Part shown: in pieces, positions 10,076 through 19,946 of the stretch
Layout of the letters: each line of letters begins with the position of its first letter
Numbering within the stretch: the stretch's first letter is position 1
Source: an uncultured Ulvibacter sp.
GTDB lineage: Bacteria; Bacteroidota; Bacteroidia; Flavobacteriales; Flavobacteriaceae
Length of the DNA: 64,000 nt
Assembly: GCA_943789105.1 (NCBI GenBank)
Contig: CALSSW010000001.1
Coordinates: forward strand, 1 to 64,000
Reading direction: 5' to 3'
Notes under the pieces: generated by a model
Told to the model about the DNA's origin: nothing
The model's database searches: none
Seen by the model: only the letters and a program-made list of their open reading frames with translations
Made by a program: the position numbers and the translations under genes

Positions 10076-11425
10076 CTAAAAGTTTAAAATTAGTTTGGCT
10101 ATAAAGAAGAATAGAAAAATCCCAAAAATATCATTACTTGTTGTTATAAAGGGACCAGTTGCAATGGCAGGGTCAATGCCTTTTTTGTCTAAGATAATTG
10201 GCACAAAAGTACCTACTAGAGCCGCAACTATAATGACCAAAAGCATAGAAATGGCGATGGTAAATGCCACTTGTTGGTCCATCTGTGTTAAGGCGCCAAA
10301 TAAAATAACCAACACCCCAAGGGCAACACCATTTATAAGAGCAAGGCCTACTTCTTTAAGCAGTCTTTTAAATAAACTTCCCTTTACATTGTCATTGGCC
10401 AAACCCTGTACAATAATGGCACTAGATTGTACTCCAACATTTCCGGCCATGGCGGCAATAAGAGGGGTGAAGAAAAACAGCTCTACATGGGTTGCAAGGG
10501 CCTCATCAAAACCTCTCATAATATACACACTCCCAAGACCTCCCAGGAGTCCTAAAACTAGCCAGGGCAAGCGGGCTTTTGTAAGGTCTACAATGCTGTC
10601 ATCCGCCTCTACATCTTGTGAGATACCTGCAGCCATTTGGTAATCCTTTTCTGCCTCGTCTTTTATAAAATCTACAATATCATCAATGGTAATTCTTCCC
10701 ATCAAAATACCCTGATCATCAACAACAGGGATCGCCTCTAAATCATACTTTTGCATAATACGTGCCACCTCTTCGTTTTCTGTATGCACAGTCACGTAAT
10801 CTACCTTTGGTATGAATACATCACTAATTTTTGTTTTTGCTTCTGCGGTTAGTAAATCTTTTAAAGAGAGCCTACCTGTTAGTTTTCCTTCTTTATTGGT
10901 AACATAAATAGAGTGTACTCTTGTTACATTTTCTGCCTGGCGGCGCATTTCACGAACACAGCCCGCAACAGTCCAGGTTTCTTTTACCTGCACCAATTCT
11001 TTAGCCATTAGAGCTCCAGCGGTATCCTCATCATAGTTAAGCAGTTCAACAATATCTGCGAGATGTTCTTGATCTTCAATTTTATCTATTACTTTTTGCT
11101 GGATTTTTTCATCAAGCTCTGCAATAATATCTGCAGCATCATCTGTGTCAAGCTCTTCTAGCTCTGCAGCGATTTCTTTAGGAGAAAGACGCTCAAGAAT
11201 TTTTTCTCGCACATCATCATCAAGCTCCATAAGGGCCTCAGATGTTAAATCACTTTCTAGTTGTTGAATTAGGTAGGTTGCCTGATCGATTTTAAGCTGA
11301 TCGAGTAGCTCTGCAATGTCTGCAAAGTGAAAATCTTGCAATACTTCACGCAACGTATTACCCTCTTTTTTGGCAATGTGTTGTGCTATATTTTCTATAA
11401 AATCACTGGTGAGTTGAAATTGCAT
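10076..11425 (-). CDS. mgtE: Magnesium transporter MgtE
   Basis: A 449-residue inner-membrane Mg2+ channel. The order is a helical MgtE N domain (about 1-130, with [12 protein letters not shown]), two CBS domains (about 135-255), a linker helix and five membrane segments in the C-terminal third. [14 protein letters not shown] and [14 protein letters not shown] are the usual pore-domain motifs with the Mg2+-binding aspartate. The N and CBS domains sense cytosolic Mg2+ and close the pore. Its start overlaps the 3' end of rsmA by 23 bp, so translation is likely coupled. Confidence 0.95.
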   Translation of the reverse strand: MQFQLTSDFIENIAQHIAKKEGNTLREVLQDFHFADIAELLDQLKIDQATYLIQQLESDLTSEALMELDDDVREKILERLSPKEIAAELEELDTDDAADIIAELDEKIQQKVIDKIEDQEHLADIVELLNYDEDTAGALMAKELVQVKETWTVAGCVREMRRQAENVTRVHSIYVTNKEGKLTGRLSLKDLLTAEAKTKISDVFIPKVDYVTVHTENEEVARIMQKYDLEAIPVVDDQGILMGRITIDDIVDFIKDEAEKDYQMAAGISQDVEADDSIVDLTKARLPWLVLGLLGGLGSVYIMRGFDEALATHVELFFFTPLIAAMAGNVGVQSSAIIVQGLANDNVKGSLFKRLLKEVGLALINGVALGVLVILFGALTQMDQQVAFTIAISMLLVIIVAALVGTFVPIILDKKGIDPAIATGPFITTSNDIFGIFLFFFIAKLILNF

Positions 11426-12257
11426 CGTCTTCCAATTTTTGTGTTAGTGCAATAAATTGCGCTACAGATAGCTGCTCGGGTCTTTGCCCAAAGATAGCAT
11501 CTTCTTTTATTTTATCTGAAAGATTAAAAGATTTTAAACTATTTCTTAGTGTTTTACGTCTTTGCTGGAAGGCATTTTTGACAACTTTATACAGCATGGC
11601 CTCACTACAATCAATGTCTAAGGAGGCTTTTCTGCGCAATCTAAGCACGCCGCTCTCCACTTTGGGTGGCGGGTTAAATACCGTGGGTGGAACCGTGAAA
11701 AGATACTCTGCATCATAAAATGCCTGGGTAAGTACAGAGAGAATACCATAGGTTTTGCTGCCTTCTTTGGCGCAAATACGCATGGCTACCTCTTTTTGAA
11801 ACATGCCACTAAATTCTGGCACCTGCTGTTTCATCTCAAGCATTTTAAATACAATTTGGGTAGATATATTGTAAGGAAAGTTACCTATAATACCAAACTG
11901 CTGCTCTCCAAAATAATCTTTTAGGTCTTCTTTTAAGAAATCTGCCTCTAAAATCTGCAAGTTCTGGTTGGGGTAATTATTGATAAGATAATCTACAGAT
12001 TCGCTATCGAGTTCCATGGCCACGAGATTGATGTCTTTCTCTAGTAAATACTTGGTCATTACACCTGTTCCTGGGCCAATCTCCAGCACGTTTTTATAGC
12101 CTTCAAGCTTTAGGGCTTGAGAGATGTTGTTGGCAATAGTTTCGTCTATTAAAAAATGCTGGCCTAGGTGTTTTTTTGCGCGCACCCCATCGTTTTGCGG
12201 ATTAAACTCTCTCTTAGGAAACGCGGTATGTTTATTGTATTTTTTCTTTTTTGCCAT
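11403..12257 (-). CDS. rsmA: 16S rRNA (adenine1518/1519-N6)-dimethyltransferase
   Basis: A 284-residue SAM-dependent methyltransferase (KsgA) that dimethylates two adenosines in helix 45 of 16S rRNA during 30S assembly. Seen are KKHLGQHFL, the SAM motif [10 protein letters not shown] near residue 62, and NFPYNIST, the family variant of the catalytic NLPY motif. The basic N-terminal extension ([14 protein letters not shown]) is common in Bacteroidota. It overlaps mgtE by 23 bp and follows DUF4286 by 7 bp, forming a compact operon. Confidence 0.95.
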   Translation of the reverse strand: MAKKKKYNKHTAFPKREFNPQNDGVRAKKHLGQHFLIDETIANNISQALKLEGYKNVLEIGPGTGVMTKYLLEKDINLVAMELDSESVDYLINNYPNQNLQILEADFLKEDLKDYFGEQQFGIIGNFPYNISTQIVFKMLEMKQQVPEFSGMFQKEVAMRICAKEGSKTYGILSVLTQAFYDAEYLFTVPPTVFNPPPKVESGVLRLRRKASLDIDCSEAMLYKVVKNAFQQRRKTLRNSLKSFNLSDKIKEDAIFGQRPEQLSVAQFIALTQKLEDDAISTHQ

Positions 12258-12264
12258 GGGTGGG

Positions 12265-12573
12265 TTATTGCTCAGATATTACCTCTAATTCTGTTCTAAA
12301 GGCTATATAGTTTCCCTCAAATGCTTTGCCTTGCGCTCTTAATGCCGGGGCATCTTCTTTGTAATACCTCTCTAGGGTTTGTTTGCTATCTGTGGTGTAT
12401 TGTACAGAGTAGGTGATCCCGCCCATCTCTTCTTCCACCATTACTTTAGTCATAAGGGCTTTACTGAACTTATTGGTAGCCAGCATTGCAGGAATATGGC
12501 TGTTTTTCATCCAATATAACCACTCAAGATGTATGGCATTTTCTACGTTAATAGTGACATTATATATATACAT
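12265..12573 (-). CDS. DUF4286 family protein
   Basis: A 102-residue protein starting [15 protein letters not shown] and containing [14 protein letters not shown] and YKEDAPALR, a pattern typical of the conserved Bacteroidota family DUF4286. No catalytic motif or signal peptide is visible and the function is unknown. The fold is probably a small ferredoxin-like alpha/beta domain (inference). It lies 7 bp upstream of rsmA, a gene order often seen in the phylum, and is probably translated from the same mRNA. Confidence 0.75.
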   Translation of the reverse strand: MYIYNVTINVENAIHLEWLYWMKNSHIPAMLATNKFSKALMTKVMVEEEMGGITYSVQYTTDSKQTLERYYKEDAPALRAQGKAFEGNYIAFRTELEVISEQ

Positions 12574-12624
12574 AGGGGTATATTAAGGTTATAGTTTTCA
12601 TGGCTTTAAAAGCAGTATTAGATG

Positions 12625-14400
12625 TTATCTTCCTCGCAGCATCCGATATTTCTTTCTAGCCTGGGTAAAGTAAATACTGTCTGCAAAGTCAAAAATAATT
12701 TGCTCGTAATACTGTTTTGCTTTTTGAGGATCTTGTAATTGATGCTCATATAAATTTGCGAGATTGAAATACGCATCATCTGCTAGGATTTCATCTTTAT
12801 AGACAGTAATTATTTTGAGGTAATTGGCCTCGGCTTTTTTGTATTGCCCTGTTTTTTCAAAGAGTTCTGCTTGTTTTAAAAGGGCTTCGTCTTCTATTTT
12901 TTCACCTTTGTGGGTGGTCAAAATTTCTGACAAAACCTCGATGGCCTGAGCATCTTTATTTTGAAGTGCTAAGAAATCTGCCCTAGCATATTTTTTCAAG
13001 GCAGTTTGCAGAGAATCTTCCAGGGTGTTGTCATGAATCATGAGTGTCATTTTCAGGGCATCATTGGCAATAAGCTGGGTGGTAGATTTACGCAAAACAT
13101 CTGTCTGGGCTTTAGCCCAAACAAAATCACCTTTAAAATAACTTGTTCTTGCTACTTTAAATCTAGCCTGTTGCGCTAAGACATCACTTTTAACTTTGTT
13201 TTGGATTTGAGAATAATAAATAAGCGCTCTATTAAATTTCTCGTCAAAGACCAATATATCTGCCAGTTCCATCTTAACTAAAGATTCTTGATATGGATTT
13301 AGCTGTTTTTTAATGAGTTTTTTTAGATTGGCAGTAGCCAGGGGGACCTCTTTGGCAGTAAAAGCCAAAAAGTGATTGTAATCTATTTGAAGTAAATAGG
13401 TCTGGCCGTCATGCCCGTATTGGTCTAGCAGGGTTTCAAACTGCTGGGCTATTTTTTTATAGTCTTTTTCTTGGGCGGTGGCGAGCCTTATTTTCATCAG
13501 GTATTGATGCCCTTGCAGCTTTGCACTTGGGGTTACAGATCTATCAATTAAAAAATTAATAATTTGCTCTGCATTGAGATAGTCTTTTTCTTCTAAGGTA
13601 ATTACGGCAAGATCAACAATAGCCGTAAGGTCTTGATCTCCCATTCTTTTGTAAATGGCTTTTTCTTGGGCAAACGCTTTATTAAATTCTTTTTGCTGTA
13701 TAAACAACCAGCTTAAAAGTTCATTATAAAGAACATCTGGTCCTTGTTGTAATTTTTTCAGTAGTGTTTTTCTCAGTAAAACATTGGCATTGTTTTGAGG
13801 GTCTTGTGTGATGTACAAACTAAAATTACGTTGGGCTAAGGGCTTATAACGCTGTTGTAGTTTTACAGCATTAATATATTTTAAAAACATCTTTTCAAGG
13901 GCACCTTGCTCTCCATATAGACGGGCAACTTGAATGTTGTAATTTACTGCTGGATTACCCTCCATTGCTTTTTCATAGGCCATTATAGCCCTGTCTAGCA
14001 AGCTGTACTTTTCGAATTTTTTGGCAATTACAGAACCGTAATTTGGGTTTTGAGCAACTAATTCAAGAGCTTGGGCGTAATACTTGTTAGCGAGAGAGTC
14101 TTTTTTTTGCAGCGAATAATTGTGCCCTAAATCAACCAAATATTGATTTTGACCATTGCGCGTGTTTACTTGTTTTTCCAGTAACGCCTGTGCTGCCTGA
14201 AAGTTTTCTAGTTGCTGATGCGCCTCCACAAGTCTGAGCATGTACTGGCTTTTGTAGGGTGTTTTTGCGTATAGTTTTTCGTAAATAGAAATAGCCTTTT
14301 GATATTCCCCACGATCAAAGTAGTTTTCGGCTAAAATTTCGCTTTGCGAAAAAACCGAACTACTGGCAAGAAAAAATAAAAGGATATACAATAACCGCAT
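12625..14400 (-). CDS. Exported tetratricopeptide-repeat protein
   Basis: A 591-residue protein with a signal peptide (MRLLYILLFFLASSSVFS, cleavage near residue 19) followed by TPR-like helical repeats over most of its length. Clear repeats include AENYFDRGEYQKAISIYEKL at the N-terminus and DDAYFNLANLYEHQ near the C-terminus. Such proteins serve as periplasmic scaffolds; no specific partner can be named. The serS terminator lies about 40 bp upstream, so this gene probably begins its own transcript, which may continue into DUF4286-rsmA-mgtE. Confidence 0.8.
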   Translation of the reverse strand: MRLLYILLFFLASSSVFSQSEILAENYFDRGEYQKAISIYEKLYAKTPYKSQYMLRLVEAHQQLENFQAAQALLEKQVNTRNGQNQYLVDLGHNYSLQKKDSLANKYYAQALELVAQNPNYGSVIAKKFEKYSLLDRAIMAYEKAMEGNPAVNYNIQVARLYGEQGALEKMFLKYINAVKLQQRYKPLAQRNFSLYITQDPQNNANVLLRKTLLKKLQQGPDVLYNELLSWLFIQQKEFNKAFAQEKAIYKRMGDQDLTAIVDLAVITLEEKDYLNAEQIINFLIDRSVTPSAKLQGHQYLMKIRLATAQEKDYKKIAQQFETLLDQYGHDGQTYLLQIDYNHFLAFTAKEVPLATANLKKLIKKQLNPYQESLVKMELADILVFDEKFNRALIYYSQIQNKVKSDVLAQQARFKVARTSYFKGDFVWAKAQTDVLRKSTTQLIANDALKMTLMIHDNTLEDSLQTALKKYARADFLALQNKDAQAIEVLSEILTTHKGEKIEDEALLKQAELFEKTGQYKKAEANYLKIITVYKDEILADDAYFNLANLYEHQLQDPQKAKQYYEQIIFDFADSIYFTQARKKYRMLRGR

Positions 14401-14438
14401 AGGGTAAAGATAGTGTTTTTAGCCTGCTCTATAAAGAG

Positions 14439-14471
14439 AAAAACCACCGCTTAAATTAGCTTGGTGGTTTA
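14439..14471 (-). terminator. Rho-independent terminator of serS
   Basis: On the minus strand, AAACCACC and GGTGGTTT form an 8-bp stem with a 14-nt loop followed by TTTTT, about 35 bp after the serS stop codon. Confidence 0.75.
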
Positions 14472-14503
14472 TGGGTTTGAACTTATTTTTTATGACTGTT
14501 GTG

Positions 14504-15775
14504 TTAGTTTATCATGTCAAAACCACAATAGGGCACAAGTACCTCCGGGATTTTAATACCCTGCGGGGTTTGGTAGTTTTCTAAAATACTAGCCAGTACT
14601 CTAGGTAGGGCCATAGCGCTACCGTTTAGGGTGTGTGCTAGTTTGTTTTTACCATCTGTGTCTTTAAAACGAAGCTTTAATCTATTTGCCTGAAAGGTTT
14701 CAAAATTAGAAACAGAACTTACCTCAAGCCATCTGTCTTGGGCTGTTGAGAACACTTCAAAATCATAGGTGATTGCTGCTGCAAAACTAAGATCTCCACC
14801 ACATAGACGCAAAATTCTAAAAGGGAGTTGTAGCGCTCTTAAGATGTTGGCAACGTGTTCTACCATGTCCTCTAGCGCTTTTGTGCTATTATCTGGATGC
14901 TCTATACGTACTATTTCTACCTTGTCAAACTGGTGCAATCTGTTTAGGCCCCTTACATGCGCGCCATAGCTTCCAGCCTCTCTTCTAAAGCAAGGCGTGT
15001 AACTTGTGCAAGATATAGGCAAATCTGCCCCTTGGACTAGGTCACCTCTAAACAGGTTTGTAACTGGCACCTCTGCCGTTGGTATTAGATACAAATCATC
15101 AACACCTACGTGATACATCTGTCCTTCTTTGTCTGGCAATTGTCCTGTTGCTATTCCAGAGGCTTCATTTACCAGATGAGGTACTTGGTACTCTGTATAA
15201 CAGGCTGCTGTATTTTTATCAAGAAAATAAGAAATAAGAGCACGCTGTAGGCGGGCTCCTTTTCCTTTATAGACAGGAAATCCTGCGCCAGTGATTTTAA
15301 CACCCAATTCAAAGTCTATAATATTGTATTTTTTCGCTAATTCCCAGTGAGCCATAGCACCTTCTTCCAATACAGGAATAGCACCTTCTCTAAGGGTTTG
15401 CTCATTGTCATTCTCATCTTGGCCAGAGGGAACTAACTCTTGAGGTATGTTGGGAATGGTGTAAAGCAGGTCTTGTAATGTTTTTGAAATACTCTTTAAA
15501 TGGTCATCTAAGGCTTTTGAAGTCTCTTTTAAAGTGCTTGTTTTTTCTTTAAGAGCGTTTGCCCCAGCGGCATTTCCAGATTTGAAAAGAATACCAATTT
15601 CTTTAGAAAGGGAGTTTGATTCTGCTAGGAGATCATCTAGTTTTGCTTGGGTAGCACGACGGTTGTCGTCTGCCTCTAGAACTTGATTAATAACAGGTGT
15701 TGCATCCATACCTCTTTTTTTCAAGGCTTTGACGAAGGCTTCTTTGTGATCTCTAATGCGCTGAACTTGTAACAT
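14504..15775 (-). CDS. serS: Seryl-tRNA synthetase
   Basis: A 423-residue class II synthetase that charges tRNA-Ser. It has the N-terminal antiparallel coiled coil (about residues 30-110) that contacts the long variable arm of tRNA-Ser. Motif 2 is seen as CFRREAGSYGAHVRG, and motif 3 near the C-terminus as LNGSAMALPRVLASILE. Length matches the family. It is bounded by its own terminator and a long upstream gap. Confidence 0.96.
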   Translation of the reverse strand: MLQVQRIRDHKEAFVKALKKRGMDATPVINQVLEADDNRRATQAKLDDLLAESNSLSKEIGILFKSGNAAGANALKEKTSTLKETSKALDDHLKSISKTLQDLLYTIPNIPQELVPSGQDENDNEQTLREGAIPVLEEGAMAHWELAKKYNIIDFELGVKITGAGFPVYKGKGARLQRALISYFLDKNTAACYTEYQVPHLVNEASGIATGQLPDKEGQMYHVGVDDLYLIPTAEVPVTNLFRGDLVQGADLPISCTSYTPCFRREAGSYGAHVRGLNRLHQFDKVEIVRIEHPDNSTKALEDMVEHVANILRALQLPFRILRLCGGDLSFAAAITYDFEVFSTAQDRWLEVSSVSNFETFQANRLKLRFKDTDGKNKLAHTLNGSAMALPRVLASILENYQTPQGIKIPEVLVPYCGFDMIN

Positions 15776-15939
15776 GATTCCCTTAATTTTTATAAGGCAA
15801 AGTTATGGAATTTGTAATAATGAAGGCTTTATTGTACTAGAAATTAGCAAGTAGATTTGTTTTACAACAAAAGTAAAGCCTAAAGCACGTTATTGCTAGG
15901 GATGTATTGCATTGTACTGCTTTTTAAAGGGAGAGATCG

Positions 15940-16047
15940 CTAAAAACGTTTTAATAAAAACCCCATAATTACAAGAATAAAAATAACCAGTAACACTACA
16001 GATTGCATGTTGCGGGCTTTGTCTTTTTTAGAGTTTTTGTTGAGCAT
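15940..16047 (-). CDS. Small single-pass membrane peptide (35 residues), not in the ORF track
   Basis: Reading the minus strand from ATG at 16047 gives 35 residues: a lysine- and asparagine-rich head (MLNKNSKKDKARNMQ), one hydrophobic helix (VVLLVIFILVIMGFLL) and a KRF tail before TAG. The charge pattern is that of a type II or tail-anchored inner-membrane peptide. It sits in a gap otherwise empty of genes, between serS and the HTTM gene. Function is unknown. Coding status rests on composition alone; conservation would decide it. Confidence 0.5.
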   Translation of the reverse strand: MLNKNSKKDKARNMQSVVLLVIFILVIMGFLLKRF

Positions 16048-16105
16048 ACTATGGTTTTACAGCTAATTTATAAATATAGTTATTTATTTTTTCTGGGCGG
16101 CTATG

Positions 16106-17443
16106 CTATTTTTTTGGAGAAGGCAAAATCCAAAAGTGGTGTTTTAAAGGGGTCCATTTTTGTGACCCTAGGTCTATGGTGTCATTTATTAAACGAGCGT
16201 AAGGCCCGCCATTTACACTCACTTTTGTGTCTGCAAACACGGCAACATCAATACCTTTTTGGGCCTGTATTTGCTTTATTCTTTGGGCCAATTGCCAGAT
16301 AACATCTGGTTTTGTGCCTACGGTTCTTTGTTGTTTTTTGGTAAGTATTTCCTTGATGTTGTACTTGCTTTTTTCTTGTGTGTTTTTATCTAGCGTGTAC
16401 ATGGTGGTGTATCCTGTTTTACTTCTTAGCATCATGCGCCAACTAAGGCGGTGCCCTTCTTCTGTCCATAAAACATCATCTTTAATGCCTAAATGCCTTA
16501 GTGGCAACGCTATTTGTAATATAAAATATAAACACAGGATACTACTAATTATCTTGCCGTTAGGTGGCACTTTGACCTCTCCCAACTCATAGTGTTCTTT
16601 TTTTGGTAAAAAGCGCTGTTGCAAATTTTTGGAGGAAAAAAAGAAAAAGGCAAATGCCAAAGACATGAACGGAAAAATACCTATTTGAAATACCACAGCA
16701 TTAAAAAGATGAAAAACAATAGAGCAGCAAAATGCTAAAAGGCGAGTGCGTTTGTATAAAAGTAATGGTACGATTAGTGCGTCAAAGAAAATCCCCACAT
16801 ATGCAATAGCATAATGCACCCATTGTTGTTGTAAAAAAGGACCAATGAGCCAATAGTCTTTTTTGCCTGTCATAAGCAAGCCAGTGACCGTTCCATCTAG
16901 CCAGGCTGGGTATATTTTTGCGATGGCCGCATAGGTGTACACAATCCAAACTTGCACAATAAGTGCCAAGATAACCCATCTAGGCATAGACCTGGATGCT
17001 ATGTTTGGTTTTTGTCTCGCATCTATAGAAAACCATTTGTTGGCAGGTAAAAAAACCATACCCCAAGACAGCAGTAGCATTAAATAATAATGGTTGTTAT
17101 AACTACTTTTTTGCATTAAGTATACCCCGCTCCACAGCAAAGCAAAGCAAAACATACTGAGTCTGTATTTATACCCGAGCATTACTCCAACCCCTAGTAT
17201 ACCCAGGCACATAAAATAGATATACATCCCGTTACCCTCCAAGGGTTGCAGCAACTCAAAACCAATAAAGTTAAATGTAAACTGGGGGTCTATAAGGGTT
17301 TTTTTTACCCAGCCTGTTGCAATGGCTCCAAAACCTTCAAGGGCAATAAGAAACCCAAATACTACCCTAAACAGCACTAGCCCAGAATTGTCGATATGTT
17401 TAAAGAGGAGTTTATGCAAGGGGTTGTATATAGTCTCGTGCAA
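16106..17443 (-). CDS. HTTM-domain membrane protein (vitamin K-dependent carboxylase-like)
   Basis: A 445-residue multi-span protein. The N-terminal two thirds has the HTTM pattern: LVLFRVVFGFLIALEG, then MQKSSYNNHYYLMLLLSWGMVFLPANKWFS, with about eight membrane helices. The family shares its membrane part with vitamin K-dependent gamma-carboxylase; bacterial members mostly have unknown substrates. The C-terminal 130 residues are soluble (DVAVFADTKVSVNGG). The start overlaps the end of ribF by 32 bp; no nearer in-frame ATG exists, so translational coupling with ribF is likely. Confidence 0.8.
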   Translation of the reverse strand: MHETIYNPLHKLLFKHIDNSGLVLFRVVFGFLIALEGFGAIATGWVKKTLIDPQFTFNFIGFELLQPLEGNGMYIYFMCLGILGVGVMLGYKYRLSMFCFALLWSGVYLMQKSSYNNHYYLMLLLSWGMVFLPANKWFSIDARQKPNIASRSMPRWVILALIVQVWIVYTYAAIAKIYPAWLDGTVTGLLMTGKKDYWLIGPFLQQQWVHYAIAYVGIFFDALIVPLLLYKRTRLLAFCCSIVFHLFNAVVFQIGIFPFMSLAFAFFFFSSKNLQQRFLPKKEHYELGEVKVPPNGKIISSILCLYFILQIALPLRHLGIKDDVLWTEEGHRLSWRMMLRSKTGYTTMYTLDKNTQEKSKYNIKEILTKKQQRTVGTKPDVIWQLAQRIKQIQAQKGIDVAVFADTKVSVNGGPYARLINDTIDLGSQKWTPLKHHFWILPSPKK

Positions 17444-18344
17444 AGGCCTCGTCTTTTTGGATGGCTTGTTTTAAGCTTTCTAAGTCTTTAAAAGTGGCCT
17501 CCTCCCGTATGTGCTGCAAAAACTGTAGTTGTAGCTCTTTGCCATAGAGATCTGTGTTTGTGTCTAGAAAAAATGTTTCTATACTCTTTGCCGTTCCTCC
17601 TACGGTAGGGTTTGTACCTATGCTTGTGATTCCGTAGGTTAGGGAATTGTTTATTTGCGCTTTTACCACATATACTCCATTTTTGGGTATAAGCTTATAG
17701 GTTTGTGGTACATGCAAATTGGCGGTAGGATAGCCAATGGTTCTTCCCAGGGCTTTTCCTTGGGTAACAGTGCCTTCTATGGTAAAAGCATAGCCTAGGT
17801 ATGTATTTGCGGTATGGATATCTCCCTGGGCCAGGGCTTTTCTAATTTTGGTAGAACTTACAGATACCTCATCTAGTTGTTGGGCGCTTATTTCTTCTAC
17901 TTCAAAACCAAACTCTACCCCATATTTTTTTAAATCTTGGATATCTGCATTTCTATTTCTGCCAAAGCGGTGGTCATAGCCAATAATAATTTTTTTAGCC
18001 TTGAGCTGTGTCACCAAAATATCCCTTACATATTCAAGGGCAGAGAGTCTAGAAAACTCATAGGTAAAAGGCTCAACCACAAAATAATCTAGGCCAATAT
18101 CTTCTAGAAGTTGTTTTTTTTCTGAAAGAGTATTTATAAGCTTGATATCGCTGTTTTTTTGCAAAACCATCCTTGGGTGAGGAAAAAAAGTAAGCACCGT
18201 AGATACAAGCCCCTGCTCTTTTGCTGCCGAAACAAGGCGCTCCATAATAGCGCGGTGGCCAACATGAACACCATCAAAGGTGCCAATAGTAATCACGCTT
18301 TGGGTATTGCTTTTAAATTCAGCGGTTGTTGTGAGTTGCTCCAT
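17412..18344 (-). CDS. ribF: Bifunctional riboflavin kinase / FAD synthetase
   Basis: A 310-residue enzyme that phosphorylates riboflavin to FMN and adenylylates FMN to FAD. The N-terminal adenylyltransferase domain has TIGTFDGVHVGH (HxGH nucleotidyl transferase motif) near residue 20 and IIGYDHRFGRNR near residue 115. The C-terminal kinase domain has GRTIGYPTANLHVP near residue 200. Length is normal. It is 6 bp downstream of pth and overlaps the HTTM gene. Confidence 0.96.
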   Translation of the reverse strand: MEQLTTTAEFKSNTQSVITIGTFDGVHVGHRAIMERLVSAAKEQGLVSTVLTFFPHPRMVLQKNSDIKLINTLSEKKQLLEDIGLDYFVVEPFTYEFSRLSALEYVRDILVTQLKAKKIIIGYDHRFGRNRNADIQDLKKYGVEFGFEVEEISAQQLDEVSVSSTKIRKALAQGDIHTANTYLGYAFTIEGTVTQGKALGRTIGYPTANLHVPQTYKLIPKNGVYVVKAQINNSLTYGITSIGTNPTVGGTAKSIETFFLDTNTDLYGKELQLQFLQHIREEATFKDLESLKQAIQKDEAFARDYIQPLA

Positions 18345-18350
18345 CGAGTA

Positions 18351-19040
18351 TTATCCGTTAAAGGTATTCATGGTATTGTCTAGCCCTGCAAGGGCAAAAG
18401 ATTCTATAGCTTCAATGCTCTTTGGGATTTGGGTGATAAGATGAGACTCCTCTTGCGGGGTCCACTCACCTAAAACATAATCTACTTGTTTGCCCTTAGA
18501 AAAGGCATCACTAATGCCAAATCTAAAACGAGGATATTTTCCAGTACCAAGCATCTCCTGGATATCTTTAAGACCATTGTGGCCTCCACTGCTTCCTTTG
18601 CCTTTTATTCTAAAGGTTCCAAAGGGTAAGTTGAGGTCATCGGTTACTACCAGCAGGTTTTCAAGGGGGATGTTTTCTTTCTCCATCCAGTATTTTACTG
18701 CCTTGCCACTTAGATTCATGAAAGTGCTTGGTTTAAGAAGTATAAGGGTGCGCCCCTTTTTTTTGTGGGTAGTGATGTCTCCAAGTTTTACGGTTTCCCA
18801 AGGAAGGTCTGCTTGTTTTGCCAGGGCATCAAGGACTCTAAAGCCAATGTTATGGCGTGTATTTTTGTAGGCAGGGCCAATGTTGCCAAGGCCAGCGATT
18901 AAAAATTTTTTCATATCCAAGCTCCTATTCTTTGTAGCAAGTGTTTGTGTTTGTACGGCTGTTTGTTTCTCTATCTCTAAAGATACGTTGTTTGTTGCTG
19001 GGTTTTTAAGACCCAACAATTTTCTAACAAATGAAAGCAT
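18351..19040 (-). CDS. pth: Peptidyl-tRNA hydrolase
   Basis: Releases peptides from prematurely dissociated peptidyl-tRNA. The core begins MKKFLIAGLGNIG and shows NTRHNIGF (catalytic His) and STFMNLSGKAV, with GKGSSGGHNGLKDI further on. An N-terminal extension of about 40 residues (MLSFVRKLLGLKN) precedes the core, as is common in Flavobacteriia. The ORF track starts at 19076, but the rplY terminator (19070-19097) overlaps that stretch, so the ATG at 19040 is preferred, giving 229 residues. A start at the core methionine (MKKFLI) is a less likely alternative. Confidence 0.93.
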   Translation of the reverse strand: MLSFVRKLLGLKNPATNNVSLEIEKQTAVQTQTLATKNRSLDMKKFLIAGLGNIGPAYKNTRHNIGFRVLDALAKQADLPWETVKLGDITTHKKKGRTLILLKPSTFMNLSGKAVKYWMEKENIPLENLLVVTDDLNLPFGTFRIKGKGSSGGHNGLKDIQEMLGTGKYPRFRFGISDAFSKGKQVDYVLGEWTPQEESHLITQIPKSIEAIESFALAGLDNTMNTFNG

Positions 19041-19069
19041 TGTTTTGTGTTGGTTTTGTAAAAATAAAA

Positions 19070-19097
19070 AAAGCATCCCGAATTAACGGAATGCTTT
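19070..19097 (-). terminator. Terminator of rplY
   Basis: On the minus strand AAAGCATTCCG and CGGGATGCTTT pair with one mismatch, followed by TTTTT, 24 bp after the rplY stop. It overlaps the longer form of pth in the ORF track, which argues for the shorter pth start. Confidence 0.8.
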
Positions 19098-19120
19098 GTA
19101 TATAATTAACTTTCTTGTGC

Positions 19121-19774
19121 TTACTGAGCAGCAGCGGCCTCCGGAGCAGCAGTGCCTTCTGCACCTTCTGCATCTTCTGCACCTTCTGCACCTTCTGCTT
19201 CTTCTTCATCTGTTTCTTCATCTTCAACAGCAACTCTAGATGTTCTAATCTGGCAAATTACAGTGTTGTCTGTATGAAGTATAGAGAATGTATCTTCTTT
19301 AACAGCAGTGATATACATTTTTGCGCCAATTTTCATCTCTGTAATATCTGCGTTGATAAAGTCTGGAAGATTTTTTGGTATTGCCTTCACACGTAACTTA
19401 CGTGTTACAATACGAAGTACCCCTCCATTTTTAACACCACGAGAATTTCCTGACACACGTACAGGAATTTCCATCATTACTTCTTTATCATCAAATATTT
19501 GATAGAAGTCTATGTGCAGGATTCTGTCTGTTACTGGGTGAAATTGAATGTCTTGTAAAATTGCATTGATTTTAACACCGTCTAACTCAATTACTACGGT
19601 ATGCACATCTGGTGTGTATACTAGTTTATTGAAGGAAAGCTCTGGTGATTGAAAGTGAATTGGCTCGTCTCCTCCGTATACTACGCAAGGAACCATACCA
19701 GCATTACGTAAGGCTGCAGTTGCTTTTTTGCCTACGACTTCTCTTTTTGATCCGTTGATTGTAATTGATTTCAT
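19121..19774 (-). CDS. rplY: 50S ribosomal protein L25 / general stress protein Ctc
   Basis: A 217-residue long-form (CTC-type) L25 that binds 5S rRNA. The N-terminal domain ([26 protein letters not shown]) is the L25 beta-barrel; the second TL5-like domain follows from about residue 95. After residue 180 the protein turns into an acidic, low-complexity tail of Glu, Gly and Ala, encoded by a 9-bp tandem repeat. Such tails vary between strains. It lies between prs and pth, a common bacterial order. Confidence 0.95.
   Translation of the reverse strand: MKSITINGSKREVVGKKATAALRNAGMVPCVVYGGDEPIHFQSPELSFNKLVYTPDVHTVVIELDGVKINAILQDIQFHPVTDRILHIDFYQIFDDKEVMMEIPVRVSGNSRGVKNGGVLRIVTRKLRVKAIPKNLPDFINADITEMKIGAKMYITAVKEDTFSILHTDNTVICQIRTSRVAVEDEETDEEEAEGAEGAEDAEGAEGTAAPEAAAAQ
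19155..19199 (-). repeat. Five tandem 9-bp units in the rplY tail
   Basis: Plus-strand units ccttctgca (twice), tcttctgca, ccttctgca and ccttctgct run without gaps and encode the EGA/EDA repeats of the L25 tail. Copy-number change in units of nine would keep the frame. Confidence 0.9.
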
Positions 19775-19805
19775 TTTGAAATTTTAATTTATAATATATT
19801 GTTTT

Positions 19806-19830
19806 CCCGATTTTTCGGGCTGCAAAGATA
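19806..19830 (-). promoter_or_regulatory. Putative rplY promoter -7 element and 5' hairpin
   Basis: On the minus strand TATCTTTG (19823-19830) matches the Bacteroidota -7 consensus TAnnTTTG. Just downstream, CCCGA-aaaa-TCGGG (19806-19819) would form a hairpin at the very 5' end of the mRNA. No convincing -33 element was seen. Confidence 0.4.
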
Positions 19831-19946
19831 AAATTTTATATTGTAAAGTAGTGGCTCTTGGGCACAATTTTGGCACAAAGACTCAAAGTGTAGGGTTGTA
19901 TTAGGAGTTTTAAGGTTTTATCACCCCTAAAAGTGGGGGTGTCTAA

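Noticed and set aside
19041-19076. Longer start for pth
   Set aside because: The stretch contains the rplY terminator; the ATG at 19040 lies just past it.
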